64,000 nt of DNA from Lepus europaeus (Eukaryota; Chordata; Mammalia; Lagomorpha; Leporidae): positions 13,617,138 through 13,681,137 of the forward strand of contig NC_084831.1 in NCBI RefSeq assembly GCF_033115175.1, written 5' to 3'. Made by a program: the position numbers and the translations under genes. This document shows positions 47,764-59,208 of this stretch, piece by piece; the first letter of the stretch is position 1, and every line of letters starts with the position of its first letter. The notes beneath the pieces were generated by a model that saw nothing but the letters and a program-made list of their open reading frames with translations, had not been told where the DNA came from and searched no databases.

Positions 47764-49189
47764 TATTCTCCGTGTTTTTGGCAAAGCTTTCTTTTTCTAT
47801 TCATGCTGGGCAACCATTTCTCTTCTGCGATGCGGGTTTGTTGCCACGGTCCTCCTCTGTCTTCCCCCTTCTCCCCCACAGGCTCGAGGCTCAACAGTGG
47901 CCTTGCTGGCATCGCCACCCTCAGCCAAGGTGATGGCAGCAGAGCCATCTTCTTCACCTGCCCCTCAACGCCCGCCCTGTGACGCTGTCCATCTCACCCC
48001 GGCCCGCCACACCTGTGTCACCTACTCTGCACGGACGAGTGCTTCCGAAGGCTGAGGGGACGGAGGGTCTCCGGTCACCTCTGCGGCTTCTTGTAACCCT
48101 TCCTTCCACTGAGCGAACCTTCACTGTCTCCATTCCCGGACAAGGCGGCCTCCTCTGGCTAGAGCTGAGCTTTGTGGCTGGCCAGCCGCTTCGCTAGACC
48201 CTGGGACAGCTTGTGTGGGGTGGGGGTGGGGCCGCGGGAAGGGAAGGGGGTGACGGGGCAGCAGCTTGGGCTCCTTATCTATTCCTAACACAAGAGCCAG
48301 AGTGGTCTGAGTCCGGGGCGCGCGGCGTGTTCCCAGGGTGATGGAAATGCTCCAGAAGCGGCTCCCGGCGAGAGCTTGCCCAGCTCCGTCCACTCAGGAG
48401 AAATCCCCCACGCCTGCACTTCCAGCGGGTGGATCTAGTGGTCTGCAAATCCCTTGCAGGGGAGTGGGGTCGTGTCACCCCCATGCTCCAAAGCCCTCCC
48501 TCGCACGGAGTGGAAGTCAAAGCCCACCCCGCCCCTCACTCACTGGGCTCCAGCCAGCCCGGCCTGGCTGCCCCCTCTTGCGGCTGCTCCTCCCCCCCAA
48601 CCCCCAGCTCTGCTGACCTGGCCCCGCAGCCAAGCTCAGTGCACTCTCTGCACCTGCCAGGGCCCCGCCCCCTACCTGCTTGCTTTTCTCCAGAGCACTT
48701 GCCAGTCTCGGGTGTACCCCCTGCTCTGCTCCCAAACGGACTGCTAGTCCATCTCCCCTGGAATGCAAGACGCACAGGGCTGGACTGTCCCTGGGGCGTG
48801 CTCTCTGGTCCCCAGTGCCCAGGACGGCACAAGCCTCCAGGGGCAGGGTCCTCCTGTCTGTCCTTTCCTGGTCTCTGCCCCTTCTGCCCAGCAGTGATAT
48901 CAGGGCCCCTGAAGCCCGGATCAAAGCGAAGGCGAGCAGGAGCACAGAAGCACCGCCCAGCCCTTCTCAGCTCCTCCACCGCTGCCCCCTACAGTCCGGT
49001 TCTGGGGGGGGCGACGCCCCCGAGAGTGATGGCAGCGTTCAAGGTTAGAATAACGAGTGGGCCTTCCGGTCCCAGCCTCTTCCCCACCCCTAGCCTCAGA
49101 CAATGTGATCCCAAGGCCCCCAGGGTGGGGGGGCTCCCAAGAAGCACCCAACGCTGGCTGTTTACTGAATCCTACAGAGAGGAGGGTGG
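47764..49189. other. Intronic unique sequence
   Basis: GC-rich, no repeat family or exon recognised. Confidence 0.45.
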
Positions 49190-49335
49190 GGTGATGGCTC
49201 ACGTGGTGGGGTCCCTGCACCCCCATGGGGGAGACCTTGATAAGTTCTTGGCTTGTGGCTTGGGCCTGGTTCAGCTCCAGCTATTGAGGCCATTTCGGGA
49301 GTGAACCTGTCTATCTCTTGATGTGTCTCTAACAA
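49190..49335 (+). mobile_element. C-SINE fragment, forward
   Basis: Only the middle and 3' part: 'cccccatgggggagaccttg' through 'cgggagtgaacctgtc'. Confidence 0.7.
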
Positions 49336-49617
49336 AAAAATTGAAAGGCACAGAAGAAGACTCAGGGTGTCCAGCAGACCTCTCGGCTGACTCCTGGCTC
49401 AGCTCAGGGTCCCCATCGCTAGGGGCAAAGATGCAGGGCGAGTTACAGCCACACAGTGCGGTGGATGCTCCTGGGCTCACCATCTGCTGCCAGGGTTTCC
49501 AGGCTGTGCGCAATGCGGCCGAGATGCATAGAATTCCTGGATTCACAGGGACGTTTGATCATCCGTGTTTCTCTGTTAGCAGACGCTGGAAGTCTGACTC
49601 CTACAGCGTGTGCTCTG

Positions 49618-49916
49618 TGGAGAAGTGGGTGGGGCCGCCACCTGTGGTACCTTGCATCTCCTATGGGCACCGGTTTTTGTCCCAGCTGCCCCACCTCTGA
49701 TCCAGCTCCCTGATATCGGCCTGGGAAAAGCAGCAGAGGATGGTCCAAGTGCTTGGGCCCCTGCCACCCACATGAGAGACCCAGCTGAAGCTCCTGGTTC
49801 CTGGCTTTGGCCTCGCCCAGACCTGGTCATTGCAGCCATCTGGAGAGTGAATCAGTGGACAGAAAATCTTTCTCTCTCTCTCTGTAACTCTGACTTTCAA
49901 ATAAATACATAAATCT
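49618..49916 (+). mobile_element. C-SINE, forward
   Basis: Worn head, full middle and tail 'tttcaaataaatacataaat'. Tail to tail with the next copy. Confidence 0.88.
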
Positions 49917-49969
49917 TTACTTATTTATTTTAGGATTTATTTGAGAGGGAGAGAGAGAGAGAAAGAGAG

Positions 49970-50033
<64 letters not shown>

Positions 50034-50286
50034 TCTTTCATTGGCTGGTTCACTCCCTAGATGGCCACAATGGCCAGAGCCATGCTGATCTGAAGCCAGG
50101 AGCCAGGAGCTTCTTCTGGGTCTCCCACGCGGGTGCAGGGGCCCAAGGACTTGGGCCATCTCCCACTGCTTCCCAGGCCACAGCAGAGAGCTGGATGGGA
50201 AATGGAGCAGCTGGGACTTGAATCAGTGCCCGTATGGGATGCCGGTGCCATAGGTGGAGGCTTAGCCTGGTACGCCATAGCGCTGT
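49917..50286 (-). mobile_element. C-SINE, reverse, with long purine tract
   Basis: T-rich start, an expanded GA/GAAA run, standard middle, head complement 'tacgccatagcgctgt'. Confidence 0.92.
49945..50033. repeat. Purine-only GA/GAAA tract
   Basis: Nearly 90 bases of G and A only, the longest purine run in the window, inside the C-SINE. Confidence 0.88.
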
Positions 50287-50811
50287 ATACCCCCCACCCC
50301 TGTAAATCTTTACACAAGAAAAAAAGCAAGGGTCACACACTCAGTGAGGTTGGGAGCCACCCGTCACCTGGAAATGGCCTGACCTTTGGCACTAGAAACC
50401 TGGCTGCACCCTCGTTTTGCCAGGGTATGAACGGATGGAGTCAGCTCTTCATTAACGAGGGGCTCGGCTTCCTCCCCTGTTGACGCCCAAGGGCAAGGGC
50501 ACCGCTGTGTGGTCAGGGCTGTGTGAGGCATGCTGGCCAGTGGGGGCTGCTCCACTGTCTGCCCACAGACCACCCACTCGGCAGTCACGTGGAAGAGGTG
50601 TGTGCGGAACACTGGGCAGGCAGCTGCTCACCGCAGCCCAGCAGTGGTCGGGGTGGGGGTGGGGGTGCCCAGCAGGGGGTGGCAGTGACCACAGCCATCT
50701 TCTCCGTTATAGCAGAGAGGAGAGCCTCCACAGGGAAGCAGCCCAAGAGCTGCAAATCACGGTTAAACATTTTTCTCATTTACTTGCTTGGTTTAAAACA
50801 ATTTTTATTTA

Positions 50812-51117
50812 GGAGCCAGTGTTGTGGCACGCTGGGTTAAGCCCCTGCCTGCAATGCCTGCATCCCGTATGGGCACTGGTTCCAGTCCCAGCTGCTCCAA
50901 TTCCAATCCAGCTCTCTGCTACTGTGCCTGGGGAAAGCAGCGGGAGATGGCCCACATGCTGGGCCCCTGTACCCACGTGGGAGACCCTGATGGAGTTCTA
51001 GGCTCCTGGCTTCGACCTGGCCCAGCTCTGGCCATCGCAGCCATTTAAGGGTGAACCATAGAATGGAAGAGCTCTCTCTCCCTCTCTCTCAACAGATAAA
51101 TAAATCTTTAACATTTT
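50812..51117 (+). mobile_element. C-SINE, forward
   Basis: Head 'gagccagtgttgtggcacgc', middle 'acgtgggagaccctgatgga', tail 'aacagataaataaatcttta'. Confidence 0.9.
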
Positions 51118-51392
51118 AAAAATTTATTTTTGAGAGACAGAAATGTCCCATCTGTGGCTGACTCCCCAAATGCTTTTAACAGGCAGGAGCAGAGGTGCAA
51201 TCCAGTTATCCCAGAAGGGTGACTGGCAGGGAGCCAGTGGCTGGAGCCGTGTCGGCTGCCTCCCAGGAGCTGTCTTAGCAGGAAGCTGGAGGCAGGAGCT
51301 GCAGCCCGGAATCAAACCCAGGTGTGCTACTGTGGGACGCAGGTGTCTCGATGGGTGTCTTTACCACCAAGATAAATGCCTGTGTCAGCTTT
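51118..51392 (-). mobile_element. Old C-SINE, reverse
   Basis: 'tttatttttgagagacag' start and 'gactccccaaatgc' block; the rest is strongly diverged. Confidence 0.55.
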
Positions 51393-52730
51393 TCAACGCT
51401 AGTGTGGTAAAACACACACAATTACATCCTCTCTTAGTGCACAGGCGCCTCTCTCGTGCAGGTGTCTCGGCAAGGTTTATCCGACAGAATGTGGATAGAT
51501 CCATTCGTCGGAAAGCTGCTCCTATGAATCTGGCTTGCCCTGCTTTACCTGGGACTCCTGCCCAGCAGCCTGGGGTCTCCTCTGCTTTTCCCCACATGTA
51601 GTGAGCTGGGCACAGCCCCCCCACCTCCACCCCAAGAGCCAACTTCAGTTTGCACGCCAGCCTTGGTCTTGAAAACTGTGCAGGAGCTGAGTTTTTGCAA
51701 AAACGGTACACTCTTCAGATGTGCCCAGGGGGCCCAGCGATTCGAAAGCATCTCACAGAGATCCTGCAGGGAGGGCCCAGGGAAGAGCCATCCGGAGCCC
51801 CACCTCTGTCACCGTGCCCTTCCCCGCAGAGCCAGGCAGGGCTGGGAGCAGCCTCCCATGGGAGTCACGTGGCCAGCCCCGCGACCGCAGGCACTCCCAC
51901 ATGCCCGGCACGTCGTCGGCTTCGGTCACGAGATCCTCCCGGGACGGAGCAGCAGGAAGGACAGCGGCTCTCCTGCCTCCTGGCAGGGGCTCGTGTGTGC
52001 AGCGAGAGATAAGGCAGGACGCTAAGGAGAGGAGTTATCTCCCGACTGCAGGCGCAGGAAACCGACTTTGGAGGAAATGATGAACATGGCACCTGCTCCA
52101 CGGCGGCTCAGCGGGAAGATGCACGCACGGCGACGGCACAGAGGGAAGCCACAACAGGCAGAGGGACAGTGGGGGTTGAAAGGGGGCTTTGACCGCACCC
52201 CGAGGTTGGAGATGAAGCCTTGGGGGGTCATTGCAGTTCCGCGGAGGAGAAGTGCATCACGGGGAAGTGAAAGGGCCGGCATGATTTTCGGCCCAAGAGA
52301 CTGGGCCTGGGGTGTGTGAGCGCGAGGAGACCCCGCCTCCGTCATCTCACATGGGCGGCAGGGCTGCTAACTTCAGAGGGGCAGGGAGCGGCACCGAGAG
52401 AGGTTTTGCCGCGACGCAGTTTTTTAAACAAAGTTCTGGGGTTGTATTCCTTGGCCCTCTTCTCTAACAGCCCCTTCATCATCGCAACCCACACGGGACA
52501 GGCTCAGAGCATCGCGCTTTGCACACCTGCTCTTCTGGCAGGGAGGCCCGAGGGGGCACAGCAGCTCCGTTCCCCGGGAGACCCTGCGCAGAGGCAGTAA
52601 GCAGCCTGTTCAGGGCCACACAGGATGTGGCAGGGGATTTGCTTATCCCTACAACTTCCCTCCCATTCTCTGGTTCCACTTCCCTTTAAACATCTCTCTC
52701 TCTCTCTCTCCCTTTTAAAGATTTATTTAT
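51393..52730. other. Intronic unique sequence
   Basis: No repeat family or exon recognised; overlapping open frames on both strands have no recognisable similarity. Confidence 0.45.
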
Positions 52731-53062
52731 GGGGCCGGTGCTGTGACACAGCAGGTACAGTGCCTGCAACACTGGCTTCCCATATGGGCACGAGTTCCAG
52801 CCCCGGCTGCTCCACTTCTGATCCAGCTCTCTGCTAATGCACCTGGGAAAGCAGTGGAAGATGGCCCAAGTGCTTGGGCCCCTGCACCCATGTGGGAGAC
52901 CATGAGGAAGCTCCTGGCTCCTGGTTTTGGATCAGCCCAGCTCCGGCGGTTTAGACCATTTGGGGAGTGAACCAGCAGATGGACGAGCTTTCTCTCTCTG
53001 TCTCTCCCCTTCTCTCTTTGCAACTCTGCCTTTCAAATCAATCTAAATAAATTAATAATCTA
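52731..53062 (+). mobile_element. C-SINE, forward
   Basis: Head 'ggggccggtgctgtgacaca', tail 'ctttcaaatcaatctaaata'. Preceded by a separate CT-rich/T-rich end at 52692-52728, possibly a stump of another copy. Confidence 0.92.
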
Positions 53063-53427
53063 AAGCATTATTTGTAAGCAATCCTCTTTTTTGCCTTTTA
53101 AGATTTTATGGTTGTAGTTCTGCAATGTAATACTTTGTACCTTCAGGTACAACATATCTACCTTAAGACTTACGTTCCTTGAATCTCAGGAATCAACCTG
53201 GGAAATTCTCAGCCATTTTTTTGTATCTCTCCTCTGTCAGCTCCTGTTGGGATCTACAGCAGGCACTTGTCGAACCCTGGCTTCTGGTTCCTACTTGCCC
53301 CTCATTTCTCTCTCCACGATGCGTCACGGTAGCCCTTTCACATGATCTGGGTTCTCTCTCCTTCTGTCTTCTGTGTCCAATCTGCTGTCTGACTCATCCA
53401 GGAAGGCTTTCATTGCAATGACTTTTT

Positions 53428-53527
53428 TCATTTTTAGATTTTTTTTTAACTTTAACAGATTCAATACAGTTCAGATACAATTCTTAATGCTTTTCCCTCC
53501 CTCCCATTTTCCCTTTTCTTTTCTTTA
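53428..53527. mobile_element. Possible rabbit L1 3' end fragment
   Basis: 'tttttttttaactttaacag' followed by T/C-rich 'ttttccctccctcccatttt' resembles the 3' region of lagomorph L1. Short, so tentative. Confidence 0.3.
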
Positions 53528-53853
53528 TTTCAAGATTCATATATATATTTGAAAGGCACAGTTACAGAGAGAGACAGAGAGAGAGAAGGAGAGACAGAGA
53601 TCTTTCATCTGTTGGTTCACTCCCCAAATGGCTGCAATGGACCAGGGCTGGGCCAGGCCGAGGCCAGGAGCCTGGAACTCTGTCCAGGTCTCTCATGGGT
53701 GGTAGGGACCCAAGTACTTGAGCCATCACTGTTGCTCCTGGGATTTACGTTAGCAGGACCCTGGAATCAGAGTTGGGACTCGAACTGGGCGCTCTTATAT
53801 GGGACAGAGGCATCCCAAGCGACTTCTTAACCACTGTGCCAAAGGCTTGCCCT
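53528..53853 (-). mobile_element. C-SINE, reverse
   Basis: 'atatatatttgaaaggcaca' start, purine run, head complement 'actgtgccaaaggcttgccc'. First of three reverse copies in a row. Confidence 0.87.
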
Positions 53854-53879
53854 GTACTGTTTTTGTTGCTAATTAATAT

Positions 53880-54236
53880 TTAAAAGATTTATTTATTTGT
53901 TTGAAAGTCAGAGTTACACAGAGAGAAGAGAGAGAGAGAGAAACAGAGAGACAGAGAGAAGAGGCAGAGAGAAAGAGAGGTCTTCTAACTGCTGGTTCAT
54001 TCCCCAACTGGCTGCAATTGCTGGAGCTACTCCGATCCGAAGCCAGGAGCTGGAGCTTCTTCCAGGTCTCCCACGCAGGTGCAGGGGCCCAAGGATTTGG
54101 GCCATCTTCTACTCCTTTCCCAGGCCATAGCAGAGAGCTGGATTGGAAGTGGAGCAGCCGGGACTTGAATTGGCGCCCATGTGGGATGCCGGCACCATAG
54201 GTGGAGGCTTTACCTGCTATGCCACAGTGCCGGCCC
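53880..54236 (-). mobile_element. C-SINE, reverse
   Basis: Full length, with a GA-rich part at 53921-53977 and head complement 'tatgccacagtgccggccct'. Confidence 0.94.
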
Positions 54237-54239
54237 TGT

Positions 54240-54552
54240 TAATTAATTTTTGAAAGGCAGAGTGATAGAGAGGGAGAAAGAGATACATAGATCAATCGAT
54301 CGCTCAATTATCTTCCATTCCCTGGTTCACTCCTTAAATGACTGCAATGGCCAGGGCTGGTCCAGGACCAAGTCAGGAGCCCGGAACTCCATCTGGTGGC
54401 AGGGGCCCGAGCACTCAGGCCGTCGTCTGCTGCCCTCCAAGGTACATTAGTGGGGAGCTGGATGGGAAATGAAGCAGCCAGGACTGGAAGTGGTGCTCCG
54501 ATGTGGGATACTGGTGCCACAAGTGCCGGCTTCAGCCGCTGTGCCAGCCCCA
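54240..54552 (-). mobile_element. C-SINE, reverse, diverged
   Basis: 'aatttttgaaaggcagagtg' start, GATC-containing region at 54290-54301, head complement 'ccgctgtgccagccccaatc'. Confidence 0.87.
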
Positions 54553-55592
54553 ATCTGTTTACTTTGTACTATTCCTGTTATTTATGACAAGCTGCACCGA
54601 GGTGCTATCTCAGGGAAAATTTCCCCTTAGAATAATCTGTATGCAGAGACCAGGAGTTGATACAGAAGTAGGGACGAGGGGCCTCTCTGGTAAGGGGCAG
54701 TGATGTCAGCCATGATACTACAGGAGCCCGGTGAGCGATCCCACCTCCCGGTGTCTGTGGCTACTGGTCACGTGGCTCAGCGTATCTGAGTCCACGTGGC
54801 TCCTGGTGGTCTCATGACCAGAGCGTCAGGATTGCTTCCTGGTGGCCCAGCTGTTGTAAAACCGGTCACGGACCCACTTAGGCTGGGAGCTACTCCAGGT
54901 GCAGTGCGACTTCCAGCTGCTCCCCGGCCGCTGCCTGGAGCTGCAGCGCCCTGCACTGCACTCCTGAAGCCAACAGCACAGCCGCGGCTGGGGAGGGGCC
55001 CCCAGGACACAGAGCTCCCGGGGAGGGCTGGGGCGATGGGGCTTCATGGCCAGCTCCTGCATGAGCAGCCCCGGTGAGATGCACGGCCCCGGATGGCGGA
55101 GTGGCTGAGATCCGGCGGCAGCCGGCGCCTTTGAACGTCCTCGTGGACCCGAGTGGGTGTCCAGGTTACGCCTTGGCATAGGTGACTGCCTCGAAGCCCA
55201 GGTAGAACAGAATCACACTGTGAGCCTGCTCCCGGCTCTTCCTCCTCTCTACCCCGATCGTCCCCACCCCCGGCCGCCACGTGGCGGGAGCCTCCTGGTG
55301 CTCTGGGACGCTGAGGAATTCTCCAAATACAGCCCATTTATGAAAAATAAAAACGAGGGCCGTGTGACCTGATTTTGTATCATTTTGGTCATGAGGAAAG
55401 CCAGGATGTCTGATGGAGGCCCCTACGATAAGGAGATGCAAATCACCCACCTGGGGAGACCCCACGGACTGTAGAAAGCTCACCCCGAGGAACCAGTGCA
55501 GTTCCACGTGTGCGCCTTGGGGTGTGGACAGTCTCTGCCACTGCTCCCCTGCAGGCGTATGGCAAGTCACCCCAACTAAGAAGGGACTGCTG
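54553..55592. other. Intronic unique sequence with an unexplained open frame
   Basis: Repeat-free kilobase. A minus-strand frame at 55166-55570 (134 codons, ending FEAVTYAKA) is more protein-like than its neighbours but matches no family I know and lacks splice evidence. Not called as a gene. Confidence 0.4.
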
Positions 55593-55918
55593 TTGGGGCC
55601 GGTGCTGTGGTGTACAAGCTTAAGCCTCTGCCTGCAGCACTGGCATTCCGTGTGGGTGCCGGTTCATTCCGGGATGCTCCACTTCCGATCCAGCTCTCTG
55701 CTATGGTCTGGGAAAGCCACGGAAGATGCCTCAAGTGCTTGGGCCCCTGCACCTGCATGAGAGACCTGGAAGAAACTCCTGACTCCTGGCTCCGGATCCA
55801 ATCACCTCTGGCAGTTGTGGTCAACTGGGGAATGAACCAGCGGGTGGAAGACCTCTCTCTCTCTCTCTCTGCCTCTCCCTCTGTCTGTAACTCTGCCTCT
55901 CAAATTAAAAAAAAATAT
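55593..55918 (+). mobile_element. C-SINE, forward
   Basis: Head 'ggggccggtgctgtggtgta', CT run, tail 'ctcaaattaaaaaaaaat'. Confidence 0.93.
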
Positions 55919-55925
55919 ATTTTTT

Positions 55926-56126
55926 AAAAGACGATGGCCCAAGTGTTTGGGCCCCTGCACCTGCATAGGAGACCTGGAAGAAGCTGCTGGCTCTTGGCTT
56001 TGGCCTGGCCCAGTCCCAGCTGTTGTGGCCATTGTGGGGTGAACCAGCGGATGGAAGACCTGCCTCTCCTTCTCTCTCTGTGTCTCTGCCTTTCAAATAA
56101 ATAAATAAATCTTTAGGGGAAAAAAA
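55926..56126 (+). mobile_element. C-SINE 3' fragment, forward
   Basis: Begins in the middle ('gatggcccaagtgtttgggc') right after the previous tail; keeps the CT run and (AAAT)n tail. Confidence 0.88.
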
Positions 56127-57439
56127 TGGCGCTGCCGCTCCGAACATGGCGCAGCAGCTGCCAGGCCCTGCCTGCCCGGCTTGCCCGGGGCTTCCCTGCA
56201 GCCTGTTCCAATGCCTAGCTCTGCTCTCTGTGTGCTCTGGTGAATTCTTTCTCCTCGGTCTCCATCGGCTGCTTCCCACGACACTAATGGAATCAGATTT
56301 CTACTTTGTCTTTTTTAAAGTAAGAAAATCCTTGAGTAGACTGTTTCTCCCTGCCTCGGATCTGGGAAGGCTGTCATGGAAATAGGCTTACTTCCGGCAA
56401 CGGCCGCTGGGGGGCGCACCTGCGCTCGGGCAGGCGGGAGGTCACCTCCAGGAACATTGGAGCTGGGAAGCACCCGGCTGCTGGAGAGGCCCCCACCCCC
56501 AGGATGACGCCCGCCAACACCTTTCCCGGGCACTGAGGAGGAGCCCTTCTCCCTGGAGCCTAACACATGCTGATCAAGGGAGATGAAAACAAGAATGCAA
56601 TCGGTGGCACGGACGCTTCTCAGGAAGTAGCAGCGGCTGCAGAAGCCCCAAGGAGAGGCGCGGCAGACCCCTCCCCAGCAAGCACCTTGTGGACACTCAC
56701 TGTGGGCTGGGCTGGGCAGCCCGTGCTCTCTGGAGGCTGCCGCGAGGGGGCGCTGTGGCAACCACGGGAGCTCCGGGGGTCTCCAGAGCCGGTGTGTGTG
56801 TGTGTGTGTGTGTGTGTCTCCAGAGCGGGGCCCTCCTCCCGGAACTTCCAGAAATGCCTTCTGCTTGGAGCGTTGCAAGTGGCCGGCAGACCACACCCCA
56901 GGGCACCCGCTGCCGTGACCCTAACCCCTAACTGGCTGAACAGACAAAGATCTCCAAGGGGCAGCAAAAAGAACCCAGGGTGTGGGACGGGTGCAGGTCC
57001 CTCCCTTGGCGACTGTTGCTTATGAGCTGTGTGACCACGAACAGATCCCTTGAGCTCTCTGAGCCTGTGCTCTGGAACAACGGAGACAGTGACCACGTGC
57101 CTCCCTCCTGCCCGGCTCCAAGCTGGGGAAGGGGTGCGAGGGGCAAGTGGTGTCCAGCTGCAGGGAGGGCGGGGCCCACACGTAGGGGCTGTGTGCACAG
57201 TCTCCTGGCCTCGTGGGGACGGAGTCTGCCTGTGGCTGTGCCCTGCCCGGCTGCCCGGGCAATGTCTGCTGGCTCGTGGGCAAACACGAAGGTGCCTCTG
57301 AAGTTGGAGGGTGGGATTCAAAGGTAAGAAGGTTTTGAACACCACGCGTGGGTTTTTCCGTAACCCGTGTTTTCCAGAAACTCGCCGTCCAGGTGTCTGC
57401 TCTCCTGTTCCTCTCTCACCCCGTTCTCCCGAGTTCCTG
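56127..57439. other. Intronic unique sequence
   Basis: GC-rich with a (TG)n run of about 12 units at 56793-56817 and a MIR piece at 57010-57130; nothing coding recognised. Confidence 0.5.
57010..57130 (+). repeat. MIR SINE fragment
   Basis: 'tgagctgtgtgaccacgaac' and 'gagctctctgagcctgtg' follow the MIR core. Confidence 0.65.
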
Positions 57440-57720
57440 GCGGAAGCTGTGGTGCAGGGCGGGGTGGGGTGGGGCGGGGGGGGGGGGGTGCGGAGCCTTG
57501 TGGTTAAGACGCCCGTGTCCCTGAGTCGCTGTCGGGCTGCTCCTGACTCCAGCTCCCTGCGAGTGCAGTGGTCATGGCTCCAGGATCTCCTGGGAGATCT
57601 GGATCGCATTCCTGGTCCTCCTGGCTTTGGCCCCGGCCCAGTCTTGGCCGCTGTGGGCGTCTAGGGAGTGGATGAGAGCCCTGTCCCTGCCTCTCAAGGG
57701 ACAAGTAAATAAAAGAAACC
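57440..57720 (+). mobile_element. Old C-SINE, forward
   Basis: Recognisable from 'gcggagccttgtggttaaga', 'gggcgtctagggagtggatg' and an AAATAAA end; G-rich insertion at 57467-57489. Confidence 0.6.
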
Positions 57721-58787
57721 GTGGCTCGGGTCTGGGGTCCTCCCTGGGCAGTCACCTCCCTGCTCTGGATCACGGCTGCTGCAGGCCCCAGAGCTCAGGC
57801 CCCCTGCCTTCCTTGCAGCCTCTCGGGATTTACCTGTTCTTCTACACCTGCCCCCTCCTCCCAGATGCCTTCCTTGCCTTCCCGTCTTCCGGCTGCAGCC
57901 CTCCCTGTGCGTTGGGACCGGCATCGCTGCTGGTAAGGCTGGCGTTTTCCTTCCTAACGAGGTTGTCAGCCCTTTGAGGGAGGGCAGCAAGCTGTGTCTG
58001 AAGAGGCAGCGTAAGAGAAAGGTTAGAGCCAGAGCAGCTGCATTAGAATCCCTTGGCCAAGTTACCCAGCCTCCCCGGGCTGGGGGGTCTCCATCTTTGA
58101 AAAGGGAAGATGCAGCACCTGTTTCCGGGTCTAAGGGTGGCCACACCTTGCAAGGTGCTGGGAGAGGAGCAGGAACTGGCTTCTGTACCTGCCGGGCACA
58201 CGGCAGGCACCCAGTACGCACCAGCTTCCCACTGCTCTCTGAGCCCGTGACCCAGATACAACAGAAGCGCCTGCTCACGCATAAAACGCCAAGCCACCCC
58301 AAGGAAAACCTAGCCTGAGAGCTGTCGCCTAATGAAGCCGTCAGAGTGCCCAGCCGTGCACCGGCGTGGAGGAGCTGACCACCCGGGAAGGCTCGCGGCA
58401 GCCCTCCCGCTGCCACCTCCCCTGTGCGCTCAGGCAGGGGCCTGGGACAGATCTTCCCACCCATGACCTTTCCCTGATGGCTCCAGCTCCGGCCCCCTCA
58501 GCCCCGACCTTTGCAGCCAGTCCTGGCTGCACACCTGAGGCCTGGATGGCTAATTAGGTCTGAGCCTGGGTGCTCAGCACTCGAGAGAGGAGGGTGCAAC
58601 TCTCGGTCAGCAGAGGTTAGGCTGAAATACAAGGACTCGCTGCCTGTGGAGCTGGCGTCCCCTCGTCCCCTCTTGCGCTTGACAGACTGGCAGCTGACTC
58701 TTCGTTTTTGCACTGATGGCGGACAAGCTTTGAGCTGGGTCCACAGCTCGGCTACGGCACTGGGTAACAAGTGAAAATACAATAGGA
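57721..58787. other. Intronic unique sequence
   Basis: Possible ancient-repeat traces at 58030-58230; no exon seen. Confidence 0.45.
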
Positions 58788-58880
58788 CGGGCAGGTGCTG
58801 TGGCGCAGCGGGCTGAGCTGCTGCTTGGGGAGCCCAGAGCCCACAGCAGAGCATCTGGGATTGTCCACTTCCCACCCAGC
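58788..58880 (+). mobile_element. C-SINE head fragment, forward, interrupted
   Basis: Head 'gcaggtgctgtggcgcagcg' and part of the middle, cut off where the next, reverse SINE begins. The missing 3' part is not found on the far side. Confidence 0.8.
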
Positions 58881-58892
58881 TTTCTTCTTCTT

Positions 58893-59208
58893 CTTTTAAA
58901 AAAATATTTATTTATTTATTTGAAAGGCAGAGTTACAGAGAGGCAGAGAGAGAGATCTTCCATCCATGTTTCACTCCCCAAATGGCTGCAACAGCCAGGG
59001 AGCCAGGAACCGGGGGCCAGGAGCTCCATCCGGGTCTCCCATGTGGGTGGCAGGGGTCCAGGTACTTGGGCCATCGCCTGCTGCCACCCAGGTGCATGAG
59101 CAGGGGCTGGGTTGGAAGCGGAGCAGCTGGCCCTCCGGCAGGCGCTCACACACAGGAAGCCGGCATCACCGGCGGCGGCTTACCCCACTGCACCACGCCA
59201 GCCCCGCA
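58893..59208 (-). mobile_element. C-SINE, reverse
   Basis: 'aaaaaatatttatttattta' start, standard middle, head complement 'ctgcaccacgccagccccgc'. Confidence 0.9.
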
